Source: Tomocerus qinae (lineage: Eukaryota > Arthropoda > Collembola > Entomobryomorpha > Tomoceridae). Taken from it: a stretch of 64,000 nt of DNA. This document shows positions 1 to 9,530 of this stretch, piece by piece. The DNA is taken from positions 75,826,001 to 75,890,000 of the forward strand of contig CM034546.1 of NCBI GenBank assembly GCA_020055645.1, written 5' to 3'. The notes below the pieces were generated by a model. It did not search any database. It was not told the DNA's origin and was given only the letters and a program-made list of their open reading frames with translations. The position numbers and the translations under genes were made by a program. Numbering within the stretch: position 1 is the stretch's first letter; the number at the start of each line of letters is the position of its first letter.

Positions 1-1079
1 AAAAACGACATTCTAAGGTTACGACGAGGATTAAAAATACCTAAAACTGTAATTACATTTTCTGCGCACAAAGTATCTGGCTTGGAAGGTTTATGCATAC
101 TGTTAAAAAGACTGGAATATCCTAACAGGTAAATAACAGTATTATTTGTCGAGTTTTATAAAATCATTAAGTGACATGTCATTAATTTGGATTATTATAT
201 GTTGTAATATTGTATTTATTACTAGGCTTGCTGACTTATGCTCAATATTTCCTAGAACCCAGTGTGAAATATCAAGAATATTTAATACTATGGTCTCATT
301 TGTTTATGATCATCACATTCAGCTCCTCAAAAATTTACACCAGTCATATTTATCTCAAGAAGTATTATCCTCATTCGCAGACGCCATTTTGAATAAAGGA
401 TCACCTTATCCCAAATGCATCGGATTTTTGGACGGGACAGTACGACCAATATGTCGTCCTGGAAAAAATCAGAAAGAAGTACGAAAGCTAGACAATTATA
501 AAATCCTCTTACAACGTCAAATTCCATTTAGTAAACATGTTTAGTAAAATGTAATTTTCATATTTTTAGTTCTACAACGGCCATAAAAGAACGCATGCTA
601 TTAAGTTTCAATCCGTGATGCTTCCTGACGGCATAATTGGATGTCTATATGGACCGGTTTCAGGACGAAGGCATGATGCTTATTTGCTTCAACAGAGTGG
701 ACTTATAAATGAGCTAGAAAATATATTCAAAACTCCTGAAGGGGAACCGTATTACTTGTATGGAGATCCAGCCTACCCACTCAGAAAATGCTTGATGGTA
801 CCTTTCAAACGCTACCAAAATTTGACTCCCTCAAAGTTGTTATGCAACAAGCGAATGAGTCAAGTTAGGGAATCTGTTGAATGGGGATTTGGCAAAGTGA
901 CTAATGTTTTTGCTTTTTTGGACTTCAAGAAAAATTTAAAAATCGGGTTACAGCCTGTTGGCAAGTATTATTCCGTGGGGGTAATTTTAACTAATTGTCA
1001 TACTTGCATTTATGGGTCACAAGTTAGTGAATATTTTAATTTAAACCCACCATCCATGGAAGACTATTTGGCCCAATGA
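1..1079 (+). CDS. Harbinger transposase-derived nuclease (HARBI1/DDE_Tnp_4 type), 5' partial
   Basis: The gene is predicted in three exons: before 1 to 128, 226-478 and 570-1079. Introns 129-225 and 479-569 have GT-AG ends and the phases join cleanly. The first exon carries the family N-terminal helix region around LEGLCILLKRLEYP. The catalytic triad is visible: FLDGT (first D, exon 2), GDPAYPL (second D) and the ESVEWGFGKV block (E). In the family this nuclease cuts at terminal inverted repeats with help from a Myb-like partner, which sits just downstream and convergent. No stop or frameshift is seen in the visible part, and the protein ends at TGA 1077-1079. It could be a live transposase, but the 5' end is missing and the partner gene is broken. 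Confidence 0.88.
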
Positions 1080-1233
1080 AAACCAAGTAACTAAATAGAA
1101 TTACAATAATATTTTATTTAAAAATGTTCATTTGTGTTAATTAATTTTATTCATAATACTGAAACGTTAGATGAAGAATGAAATAAAAGTCCAGTACTTA
1201 AAAATAATCCACTCAGTCTTTAGCACAAATAAT

Positions 1234-2247
1234 TCAATTTTTACTTTTCTGAACAAATTCCAATAGCGCACGAGTCATTGCACTCCGCTCTTCGAACTCC
1301 ATTGCCTGTTTTTGCTTAGTTAATTCCAATTCAGATTTTCGAATTTCGGATTCTGTCTTAATTCTTTCACGTTCCACGGTCAGTTCAAGAAGCTTATTTT
1401 CTGCTTCTTGTTGCCTAATTTTCAGCTCTTCGCACTTAAATTTCATCTCAATCTGTGAATAATTTTAGATTTGACATTTACAATCAGAGGCAGATAATTA
1501 TTAGGTAATAATTGTATCTTTAGCTCACACTGACTTACATCATGTTTTTCTCTCAAATATGACACAGCATCAGTTCGTCCAGCAGTACGCTTATTTTTGG
1601 GCTCTTGTAATTCTTCTGCATTGCGTTTCTCAGGAAATTTTGAACTGGCTCCATCATCTGGCTCTAAAGTTTTGGAAACATTAATGCTTGTTTCACCCTC
1701 TTCTTCCTGACTATTTCGTGTATCGTCCCCGTCTTTGGGCTCACATGCTGATCCTCCAGAATTAATGTCCTTTTCCAAATCGATCAATACCGAATCTCTT
1801 GTTTTTTCGGCACTCTCTCTGTTTTTTTTGGAATATAACTTGCGAATATTTTTGCAATCCACATCGTTGCGCAACTTCAAAATACTTGTTAGCAAATATT
1901 TAACTGTTTCGAAATCACCTTCATCAATACCAGACCTGTAATTATACAGAATTAAAAAGGATAAACTATTATTTATATATTTATTCGGACCATTCTACTT
2001 CAAATTGTAGAGCCTTACAATCTTTTGCTAATCGTTTCTTCTTTTGAAAAATCCTTCAGCAGTAGATTGGCTCTATCTCTGCAACTTCTTCCAGTAACTG
2101 ACATCTTCAATTCACACTTCTGGACTTAATGGCAATTTCATCCCAAACGGGTTGTTCAACTTGAAATGCGTATGGGTTGAGTGCTTCTACTTCAGCTAGG
2201 AGAGCAATGTCATAATTGACATTGGACTTAAAAGAAAACTTCCCCAT
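1234..2247 (-). pseudogene. Harbinger Myb/SANT-like DNA-binding protein, frameshifted
   Basis: Predicted exons on the minus strand are 2247-2019, 1935-1539 and 1452-1234, with good donors (GTAAGG, GTAAGT) and acceptors. Exon 1 starts MGKFSFKSN and carries the Trp-containing Myb/SANT-like region (VWDEIA), followed by VTGRSCRDRANLLLKDF, which fits the third helix and its extension. These two parts lie in different frames, so about one base is lost near 2110-2135. The last exon is a Glu/Lys-rich coiled coil, as is usual at the C-terminus of these proteins. The known family role is to bring the transposase to DNA and into the nucleus. The frameshift makes this copy a probable pseudogene. Confidence 0.75.
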
Positions 2248-2371
2248 ATCACTTTTGGTCAATTGAACTATCTAATTAACTTAAAAGAATAATATTCACA
2301 ATACAGTAGTAAAAGGAATTTGCTCAGTTATTCAAAATTTGTTCGAAAAAGTCTTCGATAAGGAGTAAGTT

Positions 2372-3319
2372 ATGCATCCCGTAATGAGCACGGTAAATAC
2401 AGCATATTTACGTTGCACATTCGTGCGCGCCGACGTAAGTCGTAAAGAGAAAGCCAGCGAAAGTCTGTCCCGCCGCGTGGAATTCAAATTTTACGGCCTT
2501 ACGATGCACGTCCCAGATTGTTGCAAAGTCCCTAATAAATCATATTATGTTGCATTACAATGGACCTCCCAAATTCATTTGGTCGACTCGAAGTTTGAGC
2601 TGAAGTTAAGCATTTTGTGTAGCACAACATACGATCCATTGTCTTTCGAATACAATGGATGTAAGGTGAGTTTGGAACCGTAGTAAGTAAATGCATTTCT
2701 AATCTTAATTTCAGAAAATGAAAGGAGCATGGTTGACCAATTCTTACTTAAAAGGCGCATCTTTGATGGCATTTGGACGATTCTTCCAGGTTAATCTTAA
2801 TTTTTATAATTGTGTCAACTAAAAATCAAGGTCAAAATATAATTAAATCAAATGTTTTTATTAGTGATATTATATTAAGCTTTAATTATAGGGGGCTGGA
2901 AAGGTCATTCTTCTTGACAAATTAAGCCAACGTAGTGCAGAAAACGACGACTTCTTCGAAAAGAGGAATAGTTACGGACGGTTCAACAATTTGGTAGCAG
3001 AGGGATTAATGGCTCCAGTGTTGTCCTACTTTGACATAAAAAAGGTAAGAAATTTATGTTTTTATTCATAACACTTTAATGACAAATAAGCTAAAACACA
3101 AAGTTTGTTTGCAATTAAATATTATTATATTATTAGGTTGAAAAACAGTTAAAAATTCAGCCTACTCAAATGACGAGATTTTTACGTCCGGGACTTCTTC
3201 TATTTGGGAGACAACTTTCGTATACGGGCTCAAAGTACGAAATATTTGAAGAAATAGAGGATTTTTATAGACGGTTGGTTAAAATTAAACTATATTTGCC
3301 AGGCATACAGAAAATATAA
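2372..3319 (+). CDS. Unrecognised spliced gene, four exons
   Basis: Four plus-strand exons join in phase 0: about 2372-2665, 2715-2789, 2892-3044 and 3137-3319 (or a splice out at 3273). Donors are GTGAGT, GTTAAT and GTAAGA, and each acceptor is TAG or CAG. The joined product is about 230 residues and begins MHPVMSTVNTAYLRC; the true start may lie upstream. I recognise no domain. An alternative end at 3273 would join in phase with the exon at 4410, making this the 5' half of one longer gene. The first exon is distinctly richer in GC (2420-2520) than the sequence around it. Confidence 0.45.
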
Positions 3320-3540
3320 TTTTACAGTAACCTCGTTACCAGGCAGGAAAAAATTAGGTTACAGGGCAGATATTTTGTAAAATTTTGTAAAACAGATTTT
3401 ATATTAGCTAATGTGGACTTGCAGACGCAAGACCTAACGTAGTTACCGGGCAGGCAATGATTTTTGGCTGCCCTAACCTGATTATTTCCCGAAAAGGGAA
3501 GCCCTAAATATTTCGGTTAAAAAAATTTTCTGTATGCCTG
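3300..3540. mobile_element. hAT-like MITE, 241 bp, 8-bp TSD
   Basis: The ends are inverted copies of CAGGCATACAGAAAA. The element is flanked on both sides by the same 8 bases, ATATTTGC (3292-3299 and 3541-3548). An 8-bp duplication with CAG-type ends fits hAT non-autonomous elements. It sits just after exon 4 of the preceding gene, in what is probably an intron. It contains no ORF. Confidence 0.75.
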
Positions 3541-3583
3541 ATATTTGCCTAACATTTACAGAGTATTTTTTGCTGGCTGCAGA

Positions 3584-3845
3584 CCTAGCACAGTGTGCTA
3601 GAAAATGTTGAAATAAGTTAATTAAATTTCTAGCGACTGTGCATAGGAATTTAATCAACTGACCGTTGACTATTTAGTAGACCAATTTTTGATGCCTAAG
3701 CATGTTGAAATGTAAAGCAAAATCAGTACTGGTATTCTAGTCATTAAAATTCTTTTATGCACAACTAGTTGAATCCTAGCACACAAAGTGTGCTAGAAAA
3801 TGTTGCAATCAGTAAATTTCTAGCAACTGCGCATTGGCCCGAATT
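3584..3845 (+). repeat. Diverged direct repeat of about 50-60 bp
   Basis: A block around AGTGTGCTAGAAAATGTTG, followed by TTTCTAGC, occurs at about 3590-3645 and again at about 3785-3835. The spacing is close to 195 bp. The block begins with CTAGCACA and contains TGTGCTAG, so it can also form a short hairpin. No gene is visible. Confidence 0.5.
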
Positions 3846-3877
3846 TCATAGACCGTTGATTGGACTCAGTAGTCTAG

Positions 3878-4050
3878 TCCTTGCTCATTAATTTAATTAC
3901 AAAATATTACCCTTACTCATTAATTACAAAATATTACCCTTACTCATTAATTACAAAATATTACACTTGTTCATTAATTACAAAATGTTACCCTTACTCA
4001 TTAATTACAAAATATTACCCTTACTCATTCATTACAAAATATTACGGACA
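3878..4050 (+). repeat. 27-bp minisatellite, about six copies
   Basis: Consecutive 27-bp units read CCCTTACTCATTAATTAC plus AAAATATTA, with single-base changes. Because 27 is a multiple of three, a spurious ORF with a nine-residue period (LITKYYPYS) runs through it. I treat it as non-coding satellite DNA. Confidence 0.85.
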
Positions 4051-4409
4051 TATATACAAAAATTTATTCAAGAATAATGAAAGAATCCCATGCGCATGCC
4101 CCACTTTATGTTTATGTAGAGTAAAGATTTCAATGACTATAACTAGCACCTTAGTCATAATGCAGCCAACATGTTTACCTTTTTGGACTTATTTTGTCTT
4201 TTAAAATCTGAAAAGAAATTTGAAGAAAGGAAAAGGTATACCCCTGTTATTTTGAAGTATTTCAAAATAATTTTAAATTTAAATTTAAAGCACTTGAAAA
4301 ATACACTAAATGCAAATTGTGCAAATAAACAATATCAAATCAACCAATTTGTATTTTTGTTCGCAAGAAGTATGTCTATATTTAATATTTTTACTTAATA
4401 AATTGTATA

Positions 4410-5157
4410 GCTACTGTAAAAACTCTACCTGCATCCTACCCAACCTGGCAAAGCCCGTAGAGGAGGCATTGGTTTCCTCAGTCAGTAAATTTACTGTTGG
4501 TTACTTCATTGGAGCAGTGACACAACCATTAGAAGTACTATATTTACACAGCGTTATGCAACCGAAGCGATCTATATGGAACATTGGAAGAACACTGACC
4601 AAAGGGCAATGGTGTAGAGCCATAGGCATTCGCTCAAAACTAAGTGGAATTACTGCAGTGTGTTCTGCGTAAGAATTTTAACCAGATCTACTATTTAAGC
4701 ATCATAAATAATAACATTTTTAATACCGCAAAAAATCACTCAAATACTTTTTAAATGCTTCTGTTTTCTATTGATTAGAGAATATTATAGATATTTGGAG
4801 TCATTTTTTGGTTTGGCACCTTATCCTGCAATTCCAGAAGCGTGGGAATAAACCATGCATAATCAAAACCCTAACATCAAAATAACTCTTCCTTTAAGTC
4901 AAAGCAGCATAGCATGTAGAAAGGATGACATTTATTTTGGGATTCAATCTAAACCTTTGCAAACCGAAACACGTCATAATTTTAACAAGGTTCGATTTTG
5001 AACTTTTAGTTTGAAAATGATTCACTAATGGTTAATCCGAATATTCATTACTCGTTTATTTATAAAGGAAGTGGAAGTAGAATTAGAACCTTTAGAATTA
5101 GTAGAACCGCACATTTTAGTGCCACCCCCAACAAAAAGACCCACAAAATTGTATTAA
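4410..5157 (+). pseudogene. Spliced gene remnant, weakly mitochondrial-carrier-like
   Basis: Exons are predicted at about 4410-4668, 4779-4989 and 5068-5157, with a GTAAGA donor at 4669 and phase-matched joins. The first has GYFIGAVTQPLEV followed by a Gln and a later WCRAIGIR and EYYRYLE. This spacing recalls a mitochondrial carrier (SLC25) repeat with its Px[DE]xx signature, but the basic residues of the signature are missing, so the match is weak. Exon 2 has an in-frame TAA at 4849-4851, and coding-like sequence continues in the same frame (MHNQNPNIKITLP). The last exon is acidic, then proline-rich (VPPPTKRPTK). The in-frame stop suggests a decayed gene, possibly continuous with the exons at 2372-3273. 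Confidence 0.4.
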
Positions 5158-5471
5158 ATTTCTCTAAATTCAAGTCGGGATATTGTCGTCAATGAAAATA
5201 TTGTAATTGTAAAGAACTTTCCAAAGACCGTCAAAACGTCAGCAAAAAAATAAAAATTAGAAGAATTAAGTACATACATACATACGTCAAAATACTCAAT
5301 GTCAATCTCAATCGTTTTGTACAATTTTATTCAAGAAGATATTAGTCCTTCATCCATTTCCAGACGACTATAGCTTATTCTATAAACCCCAGTAAAGTGG
5401 AGGAAATGAAAGAATGTCTAATAAATACTTTATGAACTGTAGATACTTCTCAATTAAATCCAAGACATTCA

Positions 5472-5683
5472 ATATTTTTGTCTTGTTAATGAATCTGCCC
5501 CAGTTCTACCTCACAAATTATCAATTACTAGTTCAAGTAAATCAGTATCTAGATACTTCTCAATTAAATAAAAAACACTCAAAATAAAACCAGGTAATAA
5601 CAAATTCTCAACTCGTTTTTATATTTTAATATATATAATTTTAATATACTATAACATTTTACATCCGATTGAATATTAGATGA
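5472..5683 (+). repeat. Direct repeat copy 1, about 212 bp
   Basis: This stretch starts ATATTTTTGTCTTGTTAATG and runs to ATTGAATATTAGAT. It is repeated almost base for base at 6088-6305, about 616 bp away. Differences are a 6-7 bp insertion (TTTTTAA) and a few substitutions. Each copy ends in a TTAG that could act as a splice acceptor for a different downstream exon. Confidence 0.85.
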
Positions 5684-5980
5684 TGAAGCTTCTTAAGACT
5701 CGAAACTTAAAGAAAACCAGAATCGCTCCAACTACATTCCATTTTTGACTGTCGTTGAAACAAAAGTTGATAAGTACCGTTCTCAGTTGGTTGAAATTCT
5801 TGGATCTCCTGAACTGACTATATCGTTGGCTTCCTCAGGTTGGATTTCCAATATTTAGGATTTATTTTTCAATACTACATAATGTATAATTTCATCGCGT
5901 TACAGAAATGGCACAAGCCCTTATCATAAATGTTTCGGAGAAAGTACATGTTATCAATAATGTAGCTTAATTTATCCTTG
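5684..5980 (+). pseudogene. Two exon-like fragments of an unrecognised gene
   Basis: A coding-like stretch reads NYIPFLTVVETKVDKYRSQL and ends near 5839 at a CAG|GT donor. A second begins after TTACAG at about 5907 with MAQALIINVSEKVHVINNV, then a stop. In the first frame a TAA lies near the exon start (about 5698), so the unit is broken or the acceptor differs. No domain is recognised. It lies between the two 212-bp direct repeats, so it may be part of a duplicated segment. Confidence 0.35.
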
Positions 5981-6087
5981 CTTTAATTTAATATTTTTGT
6001 TGAAACACTTTGATAGATAAACGCAGTAGACAGTTCAGGAAGTCGGTGGAAACGCTGGATTCCTCCATCTTTTGGTATCGTCTATTA

Positions 6088-6305
6088 ATATTTTTGTCTT
6101 GTTAATGAATCTGCCCCAGTTCTACCTCACAAATTATCAATTACTAGTTCAAGTAAATCAGTATCTAGATACTTCTCAATTAAATAAAAAACACTCAAAA
6201 TAAAACCAGGTAATTTTTAATAACAATTTCTCAACTCGTTTTGATATTTTAATATATATAATTTTAATATACTATAACATTTTAATTCCGATTGAATATT
6301 AGATT
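6088..6305 (+). repeat. Direct repeat copy 2, about 218 bp
   Basis: This is the near-identical partner of 5472-5683. The pair marks a segmental duplication inside the decayed gene region, and the sequence after each copy differs (ATGATGAAGC versus ATTCGGAGTC). Confidence 0.85.
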
Positions 6306-6577
6306 CGGAGTCACTAAGTCATGGCGAAATGGAAACGGTGACGAAAATCAACTTATACAAAAGCAAATAAAGACTTGAGAATTGAATGAAAGAGAACTGC
6401 GTGCAAATCAGCTGTGTGCAACTCAACGTCAAATCAACTCAGATCCGTTCCCAAATGTCCTTCCTAAAAAACCCCCACGGTCACAGCACACTCCGATATT
6501 GACAACATTTCAAAAAAAGAAAAGAGACCAAGAAGTAAAAGCAGCCGAAAGCCAAATGAATGGTCAGCAAAAATCAG
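6306..6577 (+). pseudogene. Exon fragment of an unrecognised gene, in-frame stop
   Basis: The open frame holds DENQLIQKQIKT, then TGA, then ELNERELRANQLCATQ in the same frame. It ends in QMNGQQKS at a CAG|GT donor near 6577. The composition is hydrophilic and basic, with a Pro/Lys patch (LPKKPPRSQ). It is the same strand as the homeodomain-like piece at 8.3-9.0 kb and could be its upstream linker exon. The in-frame TGA argues for decay. Confidence 0.35.
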
Positions 6578-6766
6578 GTATTAATGCTTTTACACATTAA
6601 ATAAGTAAATTAAGTTCGTTTAAACTAGTTTCCTAATATTTTGATGTTGCGCTTTAGTTTTTCCTACATTTTTTAAATGTGTAAAATGAGCGGTTTAATT
6701 TGACGCAGGTGCTGCAACAGCAAAGACAGTTACCCGTATTTTTGACATAAATAATTGAATTTACGA

Positions 6767-8309
6767 GAAGAAGTGCCGATTTCAAAAATCCCAATAATTA
6801 CCATAGAGATTTTCGGTCAACTGCAGACCTGTGGGTATTTTCATAAATTATTTCCGCGCGCATTTGCTGTTTGAATTGATAATATTTTACATTTTCTTTC
6901 AAATTCAGAAATTCAGTAAACCACGTAGACCGTCATATTTGTAGTCTATATTACAGTCGTCACCATGAGTTCTGACAGTGATTCAAAATTTGACCTCGTT
7001 CAAGCCCTTCTTTGATTAATCCAATTTTTGGGTCATTAGCCAATGAAATTGCAGATTTCCATGACATAATGACATAAATTTATACATTTCCAAAATGTAT
7101 TTTAAGGGGTAGGATTTAATGAAGCAAATATCGTGAATAGCGAGTATTATGCACTCATGATAAAGACTCATGATAATGCCCGTGCCCGAACGTGCCCGTA
7201 GAAAATGAGCCCATGCCCGCTCGTACCGCCTGTGAGCTTTCGGATTTGTCTTTGCCTCCCCGTTCCCGCCCGTGAGCATCTTTGATTGGCCCGTGCCCTG
7301 CCCGCCTCTACCTGTGAAAATTCTGTGCTGTGTGCTCGTGCGTGTTTTTTTACTATATATATTTACGGGTAGTTACTGGCGCCCGCGAGCAGCATGAATT
7401 TTCCTGCCCGTGGCAAATGAGCCCATGCCTGCCCGTGAGCTGATTTACCCGTGGCTGCCCGTGCCCATCTGCCTGTGCTCGCCCGTGAAAATTCTTTGTC
7501 ATGTGCCCGTGAAACTCTCTAGGATGAATGCTAAATTTAAATCTCATTGCAACCTCATTTGCATGGACATAGTTGAGTTATTGGAAATTACTTAGAGATT
7601 AAACCTTTAAAAATGAATCTTATTTGTTTTAGGTCAATAAACTTATATTATTAACCTTTTATTCCTTTCGTTTCGTTTCAAAATGGATATAAAGCTTTCA
7701 AAGTCAACTCAAGTGACACGAAATCTCTTTATCGTGAAACTTCAATTTAATGACTATCTTAAATTTAATTTCCAGATTTTAGCTGTAGATATTACTAGAT
7801 GTTTTAATTCACAAGTAATTTCCAATATCTCAAGTGTCCATGCAAATGAGATTTAGATTTGCATTTATCCCAATATTAATTTCTTTATTATGAGTGCATA
7901 ATATTCGCATTCACGGTACCTCTTAAAAATGCATTTTGGAAATCGTATAAATTTAAATCTTGGATATCTGCAATTTCATTGGCTAATGCCAAAAAATTTG
8001 GACCAATGAGAGAGGGGCTTGACCTAGGTCAAATTTTGAATCACCTGTCAGAACTCGTGGATGACGTGACGACAGTAATCTCTGAATTTAATTTAAGTTT
8101 TGTTAATATCTGTGCGGATTTTTTTGCGATCAATGGCAGAAAACATTTTTTCTAATAGCCCAAAAAAGAGATCACCACTGCTACCTGAAGCGATTCATTT
8201 TACAATTTAATTTTTTTATCACATTTGGTATCCCAAAATTGTTGACTGACCCCTCCAATTTTGTTTATTTTATCCCTACATATACAGATTTTGAAATCGG
8301 CACTTCTTC
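6767..8309. mobile_element. Foldback DNA element, about 1.54 kb
   Basis: The outer ends are inverted copies of GAAGAAGTGCCGATTTCAAA (6767 on; reverse complement ending at 8309). A long inner inverted repeat pairs about 6955-7160 with about 7885-8085. It shares, for example, ATTAGCCAATGAAATTGCAG with its inverse. A further pair around CTCATTTGCATGGACA lies at about 7540-7575 and 7835-7855. The centre holds GCCCGTG-rich low-complexity sequence (about 7165-7510). No ORF of note is present and no clear target duplication was seen. It lies in an apparent intron between decayed exons. Confidence 0.65.
7165..7510 (+). repeat. GCCCGTG-rich degenerate repeat
   Basis: The heptamer GCCCGTG and near variants recur many times, in two blocks (about 7180-7300 and 7375-7510), giving an island of high GC in AT-rich DNA. 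It lies in the loop of the foldback element at 6767-8309. ORFs on both strands here are by-products of the low stop-codon density. Confidence 0.7.
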
Positions 8310-8329
8310 ATCCCACCCACTCAATTATA

Positions 8330-8990
8330 CATCAATGGAAACACCGGTTGCTAACAGTGTGGAAGGACTTGTAATTGGAAAAGGGAAACGGCATTTTACG
8401 AACGAATAACTAAGTGTGATGATTCCAAATCCGAATCAACCATGGATACAAAGAGCCAATGCTGCAGCAAAGAAGTTGGAAATTGATAGTATTCGGATTA
8501 CCGTAAGTATTTTTCAACATAATATCATTTGTTTTTAGAGCTACTGATTGATATTTATGAAAAACAAATTAAATAATTGTATATCAATATTAATTTTAGT
8601 TATTAAATCGTCTTCCTAAAATTATAATGTGAGAAGCCACATTACCACTGTCTCTACAATGTAACAAACCATTTTATCATAAACCCTACAATGTGACAAG
8701 CCACAATAATTTTTTTTATGAAAATTGGCCGTAAAGTTCGAAAAACTGCAGACCTTTTGAAGTTTTGAACCCCAAAATTTCTTCATGCTCAACCATTTTA
8801 TTCAAAATGGTTGAGCTGTTAAATTAGAATAGCATAAAATTGAATTTCTTTAGCAAATGAAAATATTTACTTTTCTGTAGACATGGTTTAGCAAACCAAA
8901 GGAAAGCATTTAGAGACGGAAATCATCCTGGTTGGGCAAAGACAAAAGTCAATGGAGAGTCTCGTAAGGATTTTAAATATACCTTCCATC
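8330..8990 (+). pseudogene. Homeodomain-like C-terminal fragment, broken
   Basis: The first part (about 8330-8502, donor GTAAGT) has KGKRHFTNE, an in-frame TAA, then LSVMIPNPNQPW and NAAAKKLEIDSIRIT. The second (about 8881 on, acceptor TGTAG) has TWFS, then after one extra base NQRKAFRDGNHPGW. Set against the homeodomain plan (basic arm-FT..L, helix 2 AKKL, helix 3 WFxNxR), the order and spacing fit. This is family knowledge applied by eye. The stop and the +1 frameshift (AAA for AA near 8894) make it a pseudogene. The product would have been a DNA-binding protein, but I cannot name the class. Confidence 0.55.
8626..8708. repeat. ACAATGTGACAAGCC-type dispersed repeat fragment
   Basis: The motifs AATGTGAGAAGCCACATT and ACAATGTGACAAGCCACA match the arms of the foldback element at 30,856-31,042. 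It is probably a fragment of the same MITE family, here in the intron of the homeodomain-like relic. Confidence 0.55.
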
Positions 8991-9530
8991 TCTATTAATT
9001 TTTTCGAATACATATATTCGTGGGTTTTGTAAAATAATAGTAATAATGTGTCTGTAGTAATTGAATTAGTAGTTACAATAATAAGTAAACTATTAAAAAC
9101 ATCATAATGCAAATGCAACTGTGAACATATTTATGAGTGTATGCCATTGTAAATTCATAATTATTCCAAGTCAGTTTGTCTTGTATGTAGTTTGATTTGT
9201 TAGTATCTGACTAAACGGATTTTTGTAATATTTTCTACTTCTATTGAAATAAACCTATTGTTCCGAGCTAGAATTTATTACAAAGTTATAAAACGTTTAT
9301 TTAGAAAATCTCACATTTGTGTTTTTTATTGTACAATTCATTAAATGGACAATTGAAAGCTTCTCCAAAATGTCTACTGTTGGTCATTGGGCCGAGAACC
9401 CTCAAGGAAGCAGGACTGTATCCTTGATTTAATACTCTGTGTATTTCATCACTTTGTTTTCCTGTAAGATAGGTTTTGCATCGATGCTGTCGAATGCAAC
9501 AGATTGTTAAGACTTAAGACATTAATACTT
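8991..9530. other. Intergenic, no feature seen
   Basis: This is AT-rich sequence with no convincing exon. Short ORFs (for example minus strand 8888-9118) show no domain and no plausible splice context. Confidence 0.5.

Larger units (their letters stand above)
1..2247. mobile_element. PIF/Harbinger DNA transposon, left end outside window
   Basis: Two convergent spliced genes form the classic PIF/Harbinger pair: a DDE transposase on the plus strand and a Myb/SANT-like protein on the minus strand. The left terminus lies before base 1, so the terminal inverted repeats and the expected 3-bp target duplication cannot be checked. The right terminus was not located; the start codon of the minus-strand gene at 2247 is only a lower bound. 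One gene is frameshifted, so this copy is probably not autonomous. Confidence 0.8.

Noticed and set aside
3881..4204. 107-codon ORF with LITKYYPYS repeats
   Set aside because: It lies on the 27-bp minisatellite and has no start context or splice partner.
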